Source: Paractinoplanes bogorensis (GTDB lineage: Bacteria > Actinomycetota > Actinomycetes > Mycobacteriales > Micromonosporaceae). Taken from it: a stretch of 64,000 nt of DNA. Under the pieces are notes generated by a model. The model searched no databases and had not been told where the DNA came from. It saw nothing but the letters and a program-made list of their open reading frames with translations. Positions 44,805-52,664 of the stretch are shown piece by piece. Every line of letters starts with the position of its first letter. The first letter of the stretch is position 1. The stretch spans positions 496,001-560,000 of the forward strand of contig NZ_JAHKKG010000003.1 of the NCBI RefSeq assembly GCF_018829635.1, in the 5' to 3' direction. The position numbers and the translations under genes were made by a program.

Positions 44805-45938
44805 ATGACAAGCACCACCCCGGGCCGGCGGCAGCGCGTGGCCGACCTGTGCGCGCGTCTGGTCGGTGCGCCCTGGTTCAGCCTGGCCGGCTTCGCGGTC
44901 ATCGTGGTCAACGCGGTCGCGCTGGGGCTGGAGACGTACGACTCGGTCGTCGCGACGGCCGGTGGACTGCTGCACATGGTCGAGTACGTCTGCATCGCAT
45001 GCTTCGCCGTCGAGCTGGTGATCCGGTTCCTGGCCGGGCCGGCCGGGTTCTTCCGCGACCGATGGAACCTGTTCGATCTGGTCATCGTGATCGCGCCCCT
45101 GGTGCCGGGCGTGCGCGAGAACGTCACCCTGCTCCGGCTGCTGCGGCTGGCCCGCATAGTCCGTACGTTCCGGCTGTTCCCGAGCCTGCGCGTCATCCTG
45201 GTCGGGATCCGCCGCAGCCTGCCCGGGCTGGGCAGCTTCCTGCTGGTCACCGTGCTGCTGCTGTACGGCTACGCGATCCTCGGCTGGATGATGTTCGCCG
45301 ACGACTACCCCGAGCGCTACGGCACGGTCGGGCAGGCGATGCTGACGCTGTTCCTGCTGCTTTCCCTGGACGGCATCACCGACACGCTTCAGGCCGGCCG
45401 CGAGGTCACCGAGTGGGCCGTCCTCTATTACGTCTCCTACATGGTGGCCGCGTGTTACCTGCTCACCAACCTGCTGGTGGGCCTGGTGCTGACCGCTTTG
45501 CAGGAGGCACACGCCGACGAGCGGGCCGCCGCCACCCGCCCCGACCCGCCCTCCACCGAAAACGCACAGTCCGATGCGCGCACCGCGCACCCGGACGGTC
45601 AGGTTGCTCAGTTCGTGCATCCGGGTACGCCCCGTGAACAGCCCGTGCCGTCGGATACGCGGTTGGACGGTCAAGATGCGCGATCCCGTGCGGATGACCG
45701 GGTCGTCGCACCGATTGAGGAGCGGGCAGTGCAGGCTGGTGTTCGGTTCGCTCAGTCCGACCCAGGGTTTACGGCCGCGGAGCTGCGTGACCAGATGTCG
45801 CGGTTGGAAGCCCTGCTCACTCAGATGCTGCGGCGGTCGACACCGGATGACCCGGACGCGGCGGTGCTCCGGAGTCAGCCACAGGGTTCTCTGATCGTCA
45901 GCCGGCGTGCCTCCGAGGACGAGACCGAGTCGGTCTAG
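44805..45938 (+). CDS. Voltage-gated cation channel subunit (NaChBac-like)
   Basis: A 377-residue six-helix ion transport protein, expected to form tetramers. S1 is near residues 26-46, S4 carries the charge ladder LLRLLRLARIVRTFRLF, and the S5-pore-S6 unit spans about 150-230. The selectivity segment reads LFLLLSLDGITDTL where sodium channels have TLESW: the Glu is replaced by Asp and the Trp by Ile, so ion preference may differ. After S6 come about 100 disordered, Pro/Asp/Arg-rich residues and a predicted coiled coil (AELRDQMSRLEALLTQML) that could hold the tetramer together. ATG 44805 follows GAGGAG. Confidence 0.88.
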   Translation: MTSTTPGRRQRVADLCARLVGAPWFSLAGFAVIVVNAVALGLETYDSVVATAGGLLHMVEYVCIACFAVELVIRFLAGPAGFFRDRWNLFDLVIVIAPLVPGVRENVTLLRLLRLARIVRTFRLFPSLRVILVGIRRSLPGLGSFLLVTVLLLYGYAILGWMMFADDYPERYGTVGQAMLTLFLLLSLDGITDTLQAGREVTEWAVLYYVSYMVAACYLLTNLLVGLVLTALQEAHADERAAATRPDPPSTENAQSDARTAHPDGQVAQFVHPGTPREQPVPSDTRLDGQDARSRADDRVVAPIEERAVQAGVRFAQSDPGFTAAELRDQMSRLEALLTQMLRRSTPDDPDAAVLRSQPQGSLIVSRRASEDETESV

Positions 45939-45949
45939 GTGGGGTTGAC

Positions 45950-46026
45950 GATTGCCCGTGTCACGGGCCGCGTAAGCCGGGGGTGGGTGATTGCCCGCGT
46001 CACCGGCCGCGAAAGCCGGGGTGGGC
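45950..46026 (+). repeat. Two-copy tandem repeat after the channel gene
   Basis: A 39-base unit at 45950-45988 is followed by a 38-base imperfect copy at 45989-46026; both begin GATTGCCCG and end GGTGGG. The first unit contains GCCCGTGTCACGGGC, able to form a small hairpin, so it may also act in transcription termination between the convergent channel and CDF genes. Confidence 0.7.
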
Positions 46027-46099
46027 GTAGCCGTGGGTCGCGTCGAGCCGTGATGAGGGAGTGTGTCGCGCGGGCGTGGAGGCGTACGGGGAAACGGGT

Positions 46100-47017
46100 T
46101 TAGGTGTGGGTTGGGTGTTCGTGGTCGGCGTGGCCTTTGGGCTCCAGTTGGAACGTCGAGTGCTCCACGTCGAAGTGGCCGGCCAGGCAGGTTTGCAGGT
46201 GGTCGAGCAGCTGCGGGGCGTGGCCGTCGTGGAAGCAGGAATCGTCGACCACCACGTGGGCGCTCAGCACCGGCAGGCCTGAGGTGACCGTCAGGACGTG
46301 CAGGTCGTGCAGGTCCAGCACGTGGTCGAGAGCGGTGATGTGGGCGCGGATCTGGTCCAGGTCGATGTCGGCGGGGGCGGACTCCAACAGGACGTGGATG
46401 GCCTCGCGCAGGAGCTTCAGGGCTCGGGGGACGACGATCACACCGATCAGGACGGAGACCATGGGGTCGGCTCGGGTGAAGCCGGTCAGGGCGATCACGC
46501 CGGCCGCGATGAGGACGCCGACCGAGGTGACGGTGTCGGTGGCTACCTCGAGGAACGCGCCGCGCATGTTCAGGCTGGCGTCGCGGGCGCGGAACAGCAG
46601 GGCCACGCCGATCAGGTTGCCGACCAGGCCGATCAGGGCGAACACGGCCATCCCGCCGGCCTCGACGTCGGCCGGGTCGATCAGGCGGCGGACGCCCTCG
46701 ACGAAGACGTAGACGCCGATGCCGGCCAGGACCAGGCCGTTGACGGCGGCGGCCAGGATCTCGGCGCGGGCCCAGCCGAAGGTGCGCCGGCCGGAGGCGG
46801 GGCGGGCGGCCAGCAGTGTGGCGCCGAGGGCCAGCGCGACTCCACCGGCGTCGGCCAGCACGTGACCGGCGTCGGCCAGCAGGGCGAGGCTTCCGGTGAT
46901 CAGGGCACCCGCGACCTCGACGGCGAAGATCACCAGGGAGATGGACAGCGCACCGATCAGGGCGCCCTTGTGGCGCCCCGTGGCTGTGCCGTGGTGGTGG
47001 TCGTGCCCGTGTCCCAT
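46100..47017 (-). CDS. Cation diffusion facilitator (CzcD/ZitB-like metal exporter)
   Basis: A 305-residue CDF exporter that moves Zn2+ or related ions out by proton antiport. The N-terminus is His-rich (MGHGHDHHHG). Metal-site helices show ADAGHVLAD (HxxxD) and EVATDTVTS; the cytoplasmic C-terminal domain includes LHDLHVLTVTSGLPVLSAHV, and the tail is again His-rich (HADHEHPTHT). AGGA precedes the ATG. The upstream AT-rich stretch around 47048-47075 contains GTTCATATGCGAAT, reminiscent of ArsR/SmtB sites, but no such regulator is encoded nearby. Confidence 0.92.
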   Translation of the reverse strand: MGHGHDHHHGTATGRHKGALIGALSISLVIFAVEVAGALITGSLALLADAGHVLADAGGVALALGATLLAARPASGRRTFGWARAEILAAAVNGLVLAGIGVYVFVEGVRRLIDPADVEAGGMAVFALIGLVGNLIGVALLFRARDASLNMRGAFLEVATDTVTSVGVLIAAGVIALTGFTRADPMVSVLIGVIVVPRALKLLREAIHVLLESAPADIDLDQIRAHITALDHVLDLHDLHVLTVTSGLPVLSAHVVVDDSCFHDGHAPQLLDHLQTCLAGHFDVEHSTFQLEPKGHADHEHPTHT

Positions 47018-47325
47018 CAGCGTCCTGTCCGCGCGGCGTGAACCATGTTCATATGCGAATCATACTATGTGTTGGCCGTCTCGAATCGGGTGGTCGACAC
47101 GGACGCTACAAGGGGTGTGCCGTCGAGGGGAGTCGTGTGGCGTGTTTGTCCACTCGCCGGATCAGGTGAAGGCCGGTCGGGCCCGCCTCGGGCGGCGGTT
47201 CCGGTCGTTGGTGCGGTAGGCCGGGGCGGCTGGATCTTGGTAGCGGTGATCTTCGATAAGTGGTGCCGCTTACCCTGACGTTCAATCCGATCCTCACTTT
47301 CAGGAACATCTGGTAAACAACGGGG
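47018..47325. other. Intergenic region between the CDF and hydrolase genes
   Basis: These 308 bases separate divergent genes. The first 60 are unusually AT-rich (TTCATATGCGAATCATAC), likely the CDF promoter and metal operator. The remainder has no convincing coding sequence or terminator. The last 40 bases before the hydrolase are again AT-richer and probably hold its promoter. Confidence 0.5.
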
Positions 47326-48309
47326 ATGGCATTCGAGTGGACGACGGTTGGCGCCGTCGCGGTCAACGGTGTTCGACTCGGCTGCCGCGAGGCCGGTGAC
47401 CCGGCGGGCACACCGGTTCTGCTGTTGCACGGCAGCGGGAGCAACGCGCGTACGTGGGACAGGTTCGCCGCGCGTCTGAGCGGCGACGGATATCGGGCGA
47501 TCGCGGTTGACCTGCGCGGACACGGTTCCAGCGGTCGCTCCGGCGACTATTCGCTGGGTGCCGTCCGTGATGATGTGCTCGGTCTGCTCGACACGCTGAT
47601 GCTGCGCGATGCCGTGCTGGTCGGGCATTCGGTCGGTGCCTATGCCGCGATGGCCGCGTCCCTCGAGGCGCCTGAGCGGATCTCGCGACTGGTGCTCGAA
47701 GACCTGGCGGCGCCGCCCCGAGGCGGCCGGACCGCGACGTGGCCTTCGGCGGAGATGCCCCCACGCGAGGCGCGGAGCGTTGGCGAGGCGCAGGGCGCAC
47801 AAGGGCATCGGGACGCACGCGAGGCGCGGAGCGTTGGCGAGGCGCAGGACGCACAAAGGCCTCGGGACGCACGCGAGGTCGACGCGATGATGTCTGCGCG
47901 GGGAGCGTTGCCGGTCGAGGAAGCCCAGGCCGGGCGCGGAGGGTTCAGCGTCAAACCGGGCCAGGTGATCGCGGCCGTGGCCGGCATCCTGACCATGCGG
48001 CGCGATTACGACCTACGCGCTCTCGCCTCGCTGCTGCGGCAACTGTCCCGGGCCGACTCGGGCTGGTGGGAGCGGCTCGGCGAGGTTCGGCACCCGACAC
48101 TGGTTCTCTCCGGGGGCCGGGCCAGTTGCATCCCGCCCCGCCGACTGGCCGAGGTGACCGGGCTGATCGAGGGCGCCCGCATGGCCACGATCCCGGTCGG
48201 CCATCGCGTGCACAGCCTGGCCCACGAGCGGTTCACCGCCGAGGTGCTCGCCTTCCTCGACGAGCCCGCCGCCGCCCGGCCCGCGCAGCCTGAGGTCGTC
48301 GGGTCCTAG
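47326..48309 (+). CDS. Alpha/beta hydrolase with an in-frame 18-residue tandem repeat
   Basis: A 327-residue alpha/beta hydrolase. The oxyanion turn LLLHGSGSN, the nucleophile elbow VGHSVGAY and VDLRGHGSS are clear; a late histidine (PVGHRVHSL) completes the triad. Between the core and the cap a Pro/Arg/Glu-rich insert carries two copies of an 18-residue unit (REARSVGEAQGAQGHRDA and a near-copy), encoded by a 54-base DNA repeat. The insert does not belong to the fold and is probably a surface loop. The ATG is closely preceded by CGGGG. The stop codon lies inside a second tandem repeat. Confidence 0.85.
   Translation: MAFEWTTVGAVAVNGVRLGCREAGDPAGTPVLLLHGSGSNARTWDRFAARLSGDGYRAIAVDLRGHGSSGRSGDYSLGAVRDDVLGLLDTLMLRDAVLVGHSVGAYAAMAASLEAPERISRLVLEDLAAPPRGGRTATWPSAEMPPREARSVGEAQGAQGHRDAREARSVGEAQDAQRPRDAREVDAMMSARGALPVEEAQAGRGGFSVKPGQVIAAVAGILTMRRDYDLRALASLLRQLSRADSGWWERLGEVRHPTLVLSGGRASCIPPRRLAEVTGLIEGARMATIPVGHRVHSLAHERFTAEVLAFLDEPAAARPAQPEVVGS
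47763..47878 (+). repeat. 54-base tandem repeat inside the hydrolase gene
   Basis: Units at 47763-47816 and 47817-47870 differ at three positions, and eight further matching bases (ACGCGAGG) follow at 47871-47878. The length is exactly 18 codons, so the reading frame is kept. Each unit contains GCGAGGCGC twice. Confidence 0.9.
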
Positions 48310-48401
48310 GCGGACCGCGGCCTGAGGTCGTCGGGTCCTAGGCGAACCGCAGCCTGAGGTCATCGGGTCCTAGGCGAACCGCAGCCGGAGGTCATGGCCC
48401 C
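48285..48401 (+). repeat. 32-base tandem repeat spanning the hydrolase stop and the ASCH gene end
   Basis: Three units at 48285-48316, 48317-48348 and 48349-48380 and a decayed fourth from 48381 share CCTGAGGTC and GGGTCCTAGGCG. The first copy contains the hydrolase TAG stop (48307-48309), and the partial fourth copy enters the end of the convergent ASCH gene. Confidence 0.88.
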
Positions 48402-48751
48402 TCAGTGCCGGCGGAGTTGTCGAGGTCGAAGCGGACGATGACGATTTCGCTGTCGGCACGGAGTTGCGGGTAGTAGTCCCGCAAGCCGGGCAGGACGTCG
48501 GCGGCGGCAGCGAAACCGTCCTCGCGGGCCTCGTCGTCGGTGATGTGGTCGACGCGCTTCGCCACGGTCGAGACGATCTGGCCCGGCAGGGTCACCTCGT
48601 CGTGGCCGGCGGTCGGGGCGAAAACCAGCAACGCCGGCCCGACCCGCAGGGGATCGTCGAAGCGCATCGTCACCCGTTTGGTGCCGGCCCGCACGGCGGC
48701 CAGATGAACGCCGCGGAACCGCAGGCGCTGCAATGGCGCGGGCGTCGTCAT
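48392..48751 (-). CDS. ASCH-domain protein
   Basis: A 119-residue protein with the ASCH beta-barrel pattern: LRFRGVHLAAVRAGTKRVTMRFDDPLRVG, then ALLVFAPTAGHDEVTLPGQIVS, then EIVIVRFDLD. ASCH domains bind RNA or modified nucleosides and some hydrolyse N4-acetylcytidine. ATG 48751 was chosen; the upstream continuation overlaps the neighbouring gene and is not convincing. It ends inside the 32-base tandem repeat, so its last residues may be repeat-derived. Confidence 0.82.
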   Translation of the reverse strand: MTTPAPLQRLRFRGVHLAAVRAGTKRVTMRFDDPLRVGPALLVFAPTAGHDEVTLPGQIVSTVAKRVDHITDDEAREDGFAAAADVLPGLRDYYPQLRADSEIVIVRFDLDNSAGTEGP

Positions 48752-48812
48752 CACAGCGACCTTAGACGAACCGGACAGGGCCGCCACGCCGAGGACGTGA
48801 CGGCCCCGGGCG

Positions 48813-50759
48813 TCACCGCCGGACGATGGTGAAGCCGCCCGGCAGCACCAGCGCCCGCGAACCCGTCGAGCGCGACCGCAGAACGCCGGATCCGTCGTAC
48901 GACTCGACGGTCGACGAAGCCGGAACCGAGACGGACACCGGGGTCCGGGCCGCACTTCGCAGCAGGGTCGTGGTGTGCCCCGACCCGCCGATCACATAGC
49001 GCGACACCAGCGGCTCCAACAGCACCGCGTCGACAATCCCGGTCCCGCCGGCCGCAAGCGCGGTGATCGAAGTGCTCCCGGCCGGCAGCTCCGCCCCCAA
49101 CGTGATCGGCAGCAACGCCCCGGGCGCGGGCGAGGCCCCCTGCGCCCCACCCCGATGCGAGATCGTGCCCAGCGAACGGCCGCCCGCCGACCACCGGGTC
49201 ACCGCCGCGCTTCCGGGCTGCAGGTCGACGATCGGCTGCACCAGCCGGGGCTGCGACGCCGCCGGCACCGTGAACCGGACCGACGCCCCGGCCGGCAGCG
49301 ACAGATACTTCCCGTCGGTGTATTGGGATTCCCCGGTCCACGCCGATGGGGGAGTGACCTCGACCGCGCCGCCCGCGAGCTCGCCGGAAGAAATCGTTGA
49401 AGAGCCGACGCGTTCCACGATGCCGGTGCCCTGGCGGGCGAGCGCGGCCACCGAAGGGTTGGCGTCCAGCACCAGCATGCTCAGCAGCCCGTGGATCGTG
49501 GACTCGGCGCCCGCGTTGCGGTTGACCGTGCCGTCGGGCGCGATGCCGTCCACGGTCCGGCCGGTGACCGGGTCGTAGGCCGGGGTGCCCGCCGCGTTGG
49601 CCCCGAAATACCAGGACGCCACGATGCCGGCGAGCCGCTCGAACCCCGTACGGGAAGAAACGGAAGCCACTGCGACCAGAGATTGCAGGCGTGAATCGAT
49701 TCCGTAGGCGATCTGGTTGCGATCGATCGCCGCGGGCAGGCGCCCGTTGTCGGGGCCGCCGGAGGTGAGCAGCCACGGCGTGAACACCGCCGAGTCGGTC
49801 ACCGCGGGCCGCACCAGGCGATCGTCGCCGAGCACCTGACCGGCCCGGGCCAGCGCGGCCGGCATCTGCGAGGCCCACGCGTGCCAGTCCGAAAGGGACA
49901 GTGCCCACGGCAGTACGGCCCCGAACGGCCACGAGCGCGCATCTCCGCCCGACATTTCCGCAATGCCCTCGGAGAATCTCCGCAAAATACTGTGAACCCG
50001 GCCGCCTGCCGAGGCGTACGCGGAAAGCCCGAGTACCGCCTCGGCCGTAGCATCCGCGCCGTCGACGATGAGCCAGGCCGGCACCCGCCGCCCATCGATC
50101 ACCTGATACTTGCCGTAACGGGCCAGCACGACATCCAACGCGCCGATCGCGAGGTCGAGCCGGGACCGCAGGAAGTCGCCGAAGGAAGTGCCACGGAAGG
50201 CGGCGTAACCCTCGCCGAGCGCCCAGATGGCCCGCGCCAGCCAGTAGGACGGCCCGCTGTCCGACGGATCGGGCAGCTCGACCGGCTCCGGGCTGGGATG
50301 GAGCGTCCCGTCCGGCTGCATCCAGAGCACGAAATTGCCCCGGTGCGGCCCGGACAGCGTCTGGAAGTACGCCAAACCGCGCAGCAGCGACGAAGCGGCC
50401 GCCCGCGACGAAGCGGAGCCGGTCTGCTTCCAGTGCCGCACGTAGACGACCGCCGCCCGGGCGATGTCGTCCGAGTTGAAGGCCCCTTGCCCGTACGTGT
50501 CGGTGGCCGCGTCGTAGGGCCCGCCCCCGATCCGCCGGTAGGTGCCGTCCGCGTTCGGCTCGGCGTACGTCCACAGCACCCCGATCGCCGCCGCCCCGGA
50601 AGTGGAGTGGCCGGCCTGCGCCGGGGGAGTGACCGTGTCGCACAGGAAGTCGAGGTGGGCCGTATTGGTGAGACGGGTAGCGCTATGCGCCGGCGTGGAC
50701 GTCAGCAGCGGCGCCGTCAGGGCCAGACCACTGCCCAGCAGGACGGATCGACGTTTCAT
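48813..50759 (-). CDS. Secreted protein, probable alpha-toroid glycan-active enzyme
   Basis: A 648-residue exported protein. The signal peptide starts MKRRSVLLGSGLALTAP, a twin-arginine-like sequence with cleavage after AHS. The first two thirds are helical with Trp/Tyr-rich repeats (WLARAIWALGEGYAAFRGTS, STIHGLLSMLVLDANP), suggestive of an (alpha/alpha)6 barrel; the last third is beta-rich. AAGGGG precedes the ATG. The 5' end overlaps the GH130 gene by 77 bases. Last gene of a LacI-led glycan operon, so an extracellular polysaccharide lyase or hydrolase is plausible, but I cannot assign a family. Confidence 0.75.
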   Translation of the reverse strand: MKRRSVLLGSGLALTAPLLTSTPAHSATRLTNTAHLDFLCDTVTPPAQAGHSTSGAAAIGVLWTYAEPNADGTYRRIGGGPYDAATDTYGQGAFNSDDIARAAVVYVRHWKQTGSASSRAAASSLLRGLAYFQTLSGPHRGNFVLWMQPDGTLHPSPEPVELPDPSDSGPSYWLARAIWALGEGYAAFRGTSFGDFLRSRLDLAIGALDVVLARYGKYQVIDGRRVPAWLIVDGADATAEAVLGLSAYASAGGRVHSILRRFSEGIAEMSGGDARSWPFGAVLPWALSLSDWHAWASQMPAALARAGQVLGDDRLVRPAVTDSAVFTPWLLTSGGPDNGRLPAAIDRNQIAYGIDSRLQSLVAVASVSSRTGFERLAGIVASWYFGANAAGTPAYDPVTGRTVDGIAPDGTVNRNAGAESTIHGLLSMLVLDANPSVAALARQGTGIVERVGSSTISSGELAGGAVEVTPPSAWTGESQYTDGKYLSLPAGASVRFTVPAASQPRLVQPIVDLQPGSAAVTRWSAGGRSLGTISHRGGAQGASPAPGALLPITLGAELPAGSTSITALAAGGTGIVDAVLLEPLVSRYVIGGSGHTTTLLRSAARTPVSVSVPASSTVESYDGSGVLRSRSTGSRALVLPGGFTIVRR

Positions 50760-51831
50760 CGCGAGCCCCTTCCGTAATGACAACCCGGTCCAGCCGGGCG
50801 ACGCCGATCTTGCTGTCGGCCATGCCGTAGAAGACGAAGTGGACGCCGTCGATCTCCTCGATGGCGGTGGGGAAGACGACCTTGGGCACCGCGCCGGACA
50901 TCTCGTCGGCCGTCTCGGGGACAAAAATCGGTTTCGCCGTACGCGCGAGCACCCGTCCCGGATCCTCCGGGTCGAGCAGCATCGCGCCCGCCGCATAGGT
51001 GACGTCCTGCCCGGTCGGATCCCAGCCGGACGGGACGTATCCGGTGACCCCGTGGTGGATGAGCAGCCAGCCCTCGGGCACCCGCAACGGCGGCGGCCCG
51101 CCCCCGATCTTCAGGGCTTCGTAATCGAATTCGGAAAGTGCCACCAACCGATGCTGCTGCGGCCGGGTGAGCGCCCGGATGTCCGACTGCACCAGGGAAG
51201 CGGGCATGTACGAGATCCAGATCCCGGCCCGCTCGTCGGTGATCCCGGCCGGCAGGTGTACGCCTTCGCCCGGCCGCAGCCACCCGAGATCCCACATCGG
51301 ACGGTGCAGCATCGCGTAGCACGGCTCGCCGTCCGGGCCGGGCACCGGTTCCGGGAAGAACACCGCGTCCTTGTTGGGGAACAGGTTCAGATCGGTGTCC
51401 AGGTCGGGCTGATACTGGAACTGGACCGGCCCGAGCCGTCGCCACGACAGCAGATCGTCCGACACGGCGAGCGCCAGCCGTGGTCCGAGCGGCCCGAAGG
51501 CCACGTACGTCATCAGATGTCGGCCGAGACTGGGAACCCAGGTCGTGCGCGGGTCTTCGACGCCCGCGTTACTGAGTCCCCGTTCCCAGCCCTCGTCGGG
51601 GGCGAGTGCGATGCCGCGGCGCTGCACGCCCACGGGGACGCCGTCGTGGATCTCGACCTCGGCCAGGCCGACCCGCGAGACGTTGCCCTCGGCGACCAGG
51701 CGGGGCAACAGGAACAGCCGTCCGTCGGGGGTTCGGCCACTGGCCGGGTTGAGCACCCCCTCGGCCTCGTGGGGGTTGCCGGGCTCGGGCGCCATCACGA
51801 CGCCGAGCCGAGTCAGGGTGTACGGAACCAT
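50683..51831 (-). CDS. GH130-family glycosidase/phosphorylase-like protein
   Basis: A 382-residue five-bladed beta-propeller enzyme. NPASGRTPDGRLFLLPRLV, GVEDPRTTWVPSLG (with the GH130 catalytic Asp), FPNKDAVFFPE and LLIHHGVTGY are typical. GH130 members phosphorolyse or hydrolyse beta-mannosides. No signal peptide, so it acts on an imported ligand. The protein has an extra tail of about 30 residues after the expected end, encoded where it overlaps the next gene. It starts two bases after the permease gene ends. Confidence 0.88.
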   Translation of the reverse strand: MVPYTLTRLGVVMAPEPGNPHEAEGVLNPASGRTPDGRLFLLPRLVAEGNVSRVGLAEVEIHDGVPVGVQRRGIALAPDEGWERGLSNAGVEDPRTTWVPSLGRHLMTYVAFGPLGPRLALAVSDDLLSWRRLGPVQFQYQPDLDTDLNLFPNKDAVFFPEPVPGPDGEPCYAMLHRPMWDLGWLRPGEGVHLPAGITDERAGIWISYMPASLVQSDIRALTRPQQHRLVALSEFDYEALKIGGGPPPLRVPEGWLLIHHGVTGYVPSGWDPTGQDVTYAAGAMLLDPEDPGRVLARTAKPIFVPETADEMSGAVPKVVFPTAIEEIDGVHFVFYGMADSKIGVARLDRVVITEGARDETSIRPAGQWSGPDGAAADVHAGA

Positions 51832-51832
51832 G

Positions 51833-52663
51833 TCAGCCTTTCACTCCGGATCCGATGTCGGTGGAGATGAACTGCCGCTGGAAGGCGATGAACAGCGCGA
51901 CCGCGGGGGCGGCCAGCACGCAGGCGCCGGCCAGGATCGCGCCGAACGGGTTCGCCGCCCGCGACGACACGTTGCTGATGTAGTTGGCCAGCGAAACGGC
52001 CAGGGGTTGCATGTCGGCCTGCTTGGTGACCAGGAACGGCCACAGGAACTCGTTCCACGGCCCGATGAACGTGAGCAGCACCGCGGTCAGCAGGGCCGGC
52101 CGCACCAGCGGCAGCGCCACCGACCACAGGATCCGCAACTCGCCCGCGCCGTCGAGCCGGGCCGCCGCGAACAGGTCGTCCGGCAGCTGCAGGAAGAACT
52201 GCCGGAAGATGAAGACCGCGGTCGTGTTGATGGCGAAGGGCAGAATCATTCCCAGGTACGAGTCGGCCAGTCCATATCCGCGGACGATGAGCACGTACAG
52301 GGGAATGAGGAGCAGCTGGAACGGGATCACCTGGACCAGCAGCACCAGCACGAAGAGCGTGCCGCGGCCCCGGAAATGCAGGCGGGCCAGGGCGTATCCG
52401 GCCAGCACTCCGAAGACGACCGTGCACAGCAGCACGCCGCCGGTGAAGATGCCCGAGTTGACCAGCGAGCCGAGCAGGTCGACCCGCGAGTTGATGTCCT
52501 GATAGTTGGCCAGCGTCAGCCCGGAGGTGGGGAACGCGCCGCCCACCGAGGTGTCCGGCGAAGACTGCAACGAGCCGATCAGCATGTAGTAGAACGGGAA
52601 CAGGAAGAGCAGCGCGCCGGCGAAGAGCAACACGTAGCGCACCGCGGTGGGCCACCGGCGCAT
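51833..52663 (-). CDS. Carbohydrate ABC transporter permease, MalG type
   Basis: A 276-residue CUT1 permease with six helices; the EAA loop is AAARLDGAGELRILWSVALP and the C-terminus RQFISTDIGSGVKG is typical. It follows the MalF-type gene with one base between stop and start. Confidence 0.93.
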   Translation of the reverse strand: MRRWPTAVRYVLLFAGALLFLFPFYYMLIGSLQSSPDTSVGGAFPTSGLTLANYQDINSRVDLLGSLVNSGIFTGGVLLCTVVFGVLAGYALARLHFRGRGTLFVLVLLVQVIPFQLLLIPLYVLIVRGYGLADSYLGMILPFAINTTAVFIFRQFFLQLPDDLFAAARLDGAGELRILWSVALPLVRPALLTAVLLTFIGPWNEFLWPFLVTKQADMQPLAVSLANYISNVSSRAANPFGAILAGACVLAAPAVALFIAFQRQFISTDIGSGVKG

Positions 52664-52664
52664 G

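Noticed and set aside
46100..47100. Assigning an ArsR/SmtB operator to the CDF promoter with confidence
   Set aside because: The AT-rich GTTCATATGCGAAT stretch is only loosely symmetrical and no ArsR-type gene is nearby.
47045..47278. A 77-codon open frame between the CDF and hydrolase genes
   Set aside because: No ribosome-binding site, lies over the likely CDF promoter, and has no protein-like composition.
48285..48401. Regular 32-base repeats considered as a CRISPR array
   Set aside because: The units are directly tandem with no unique spacers, and there are no cas genes in the window.
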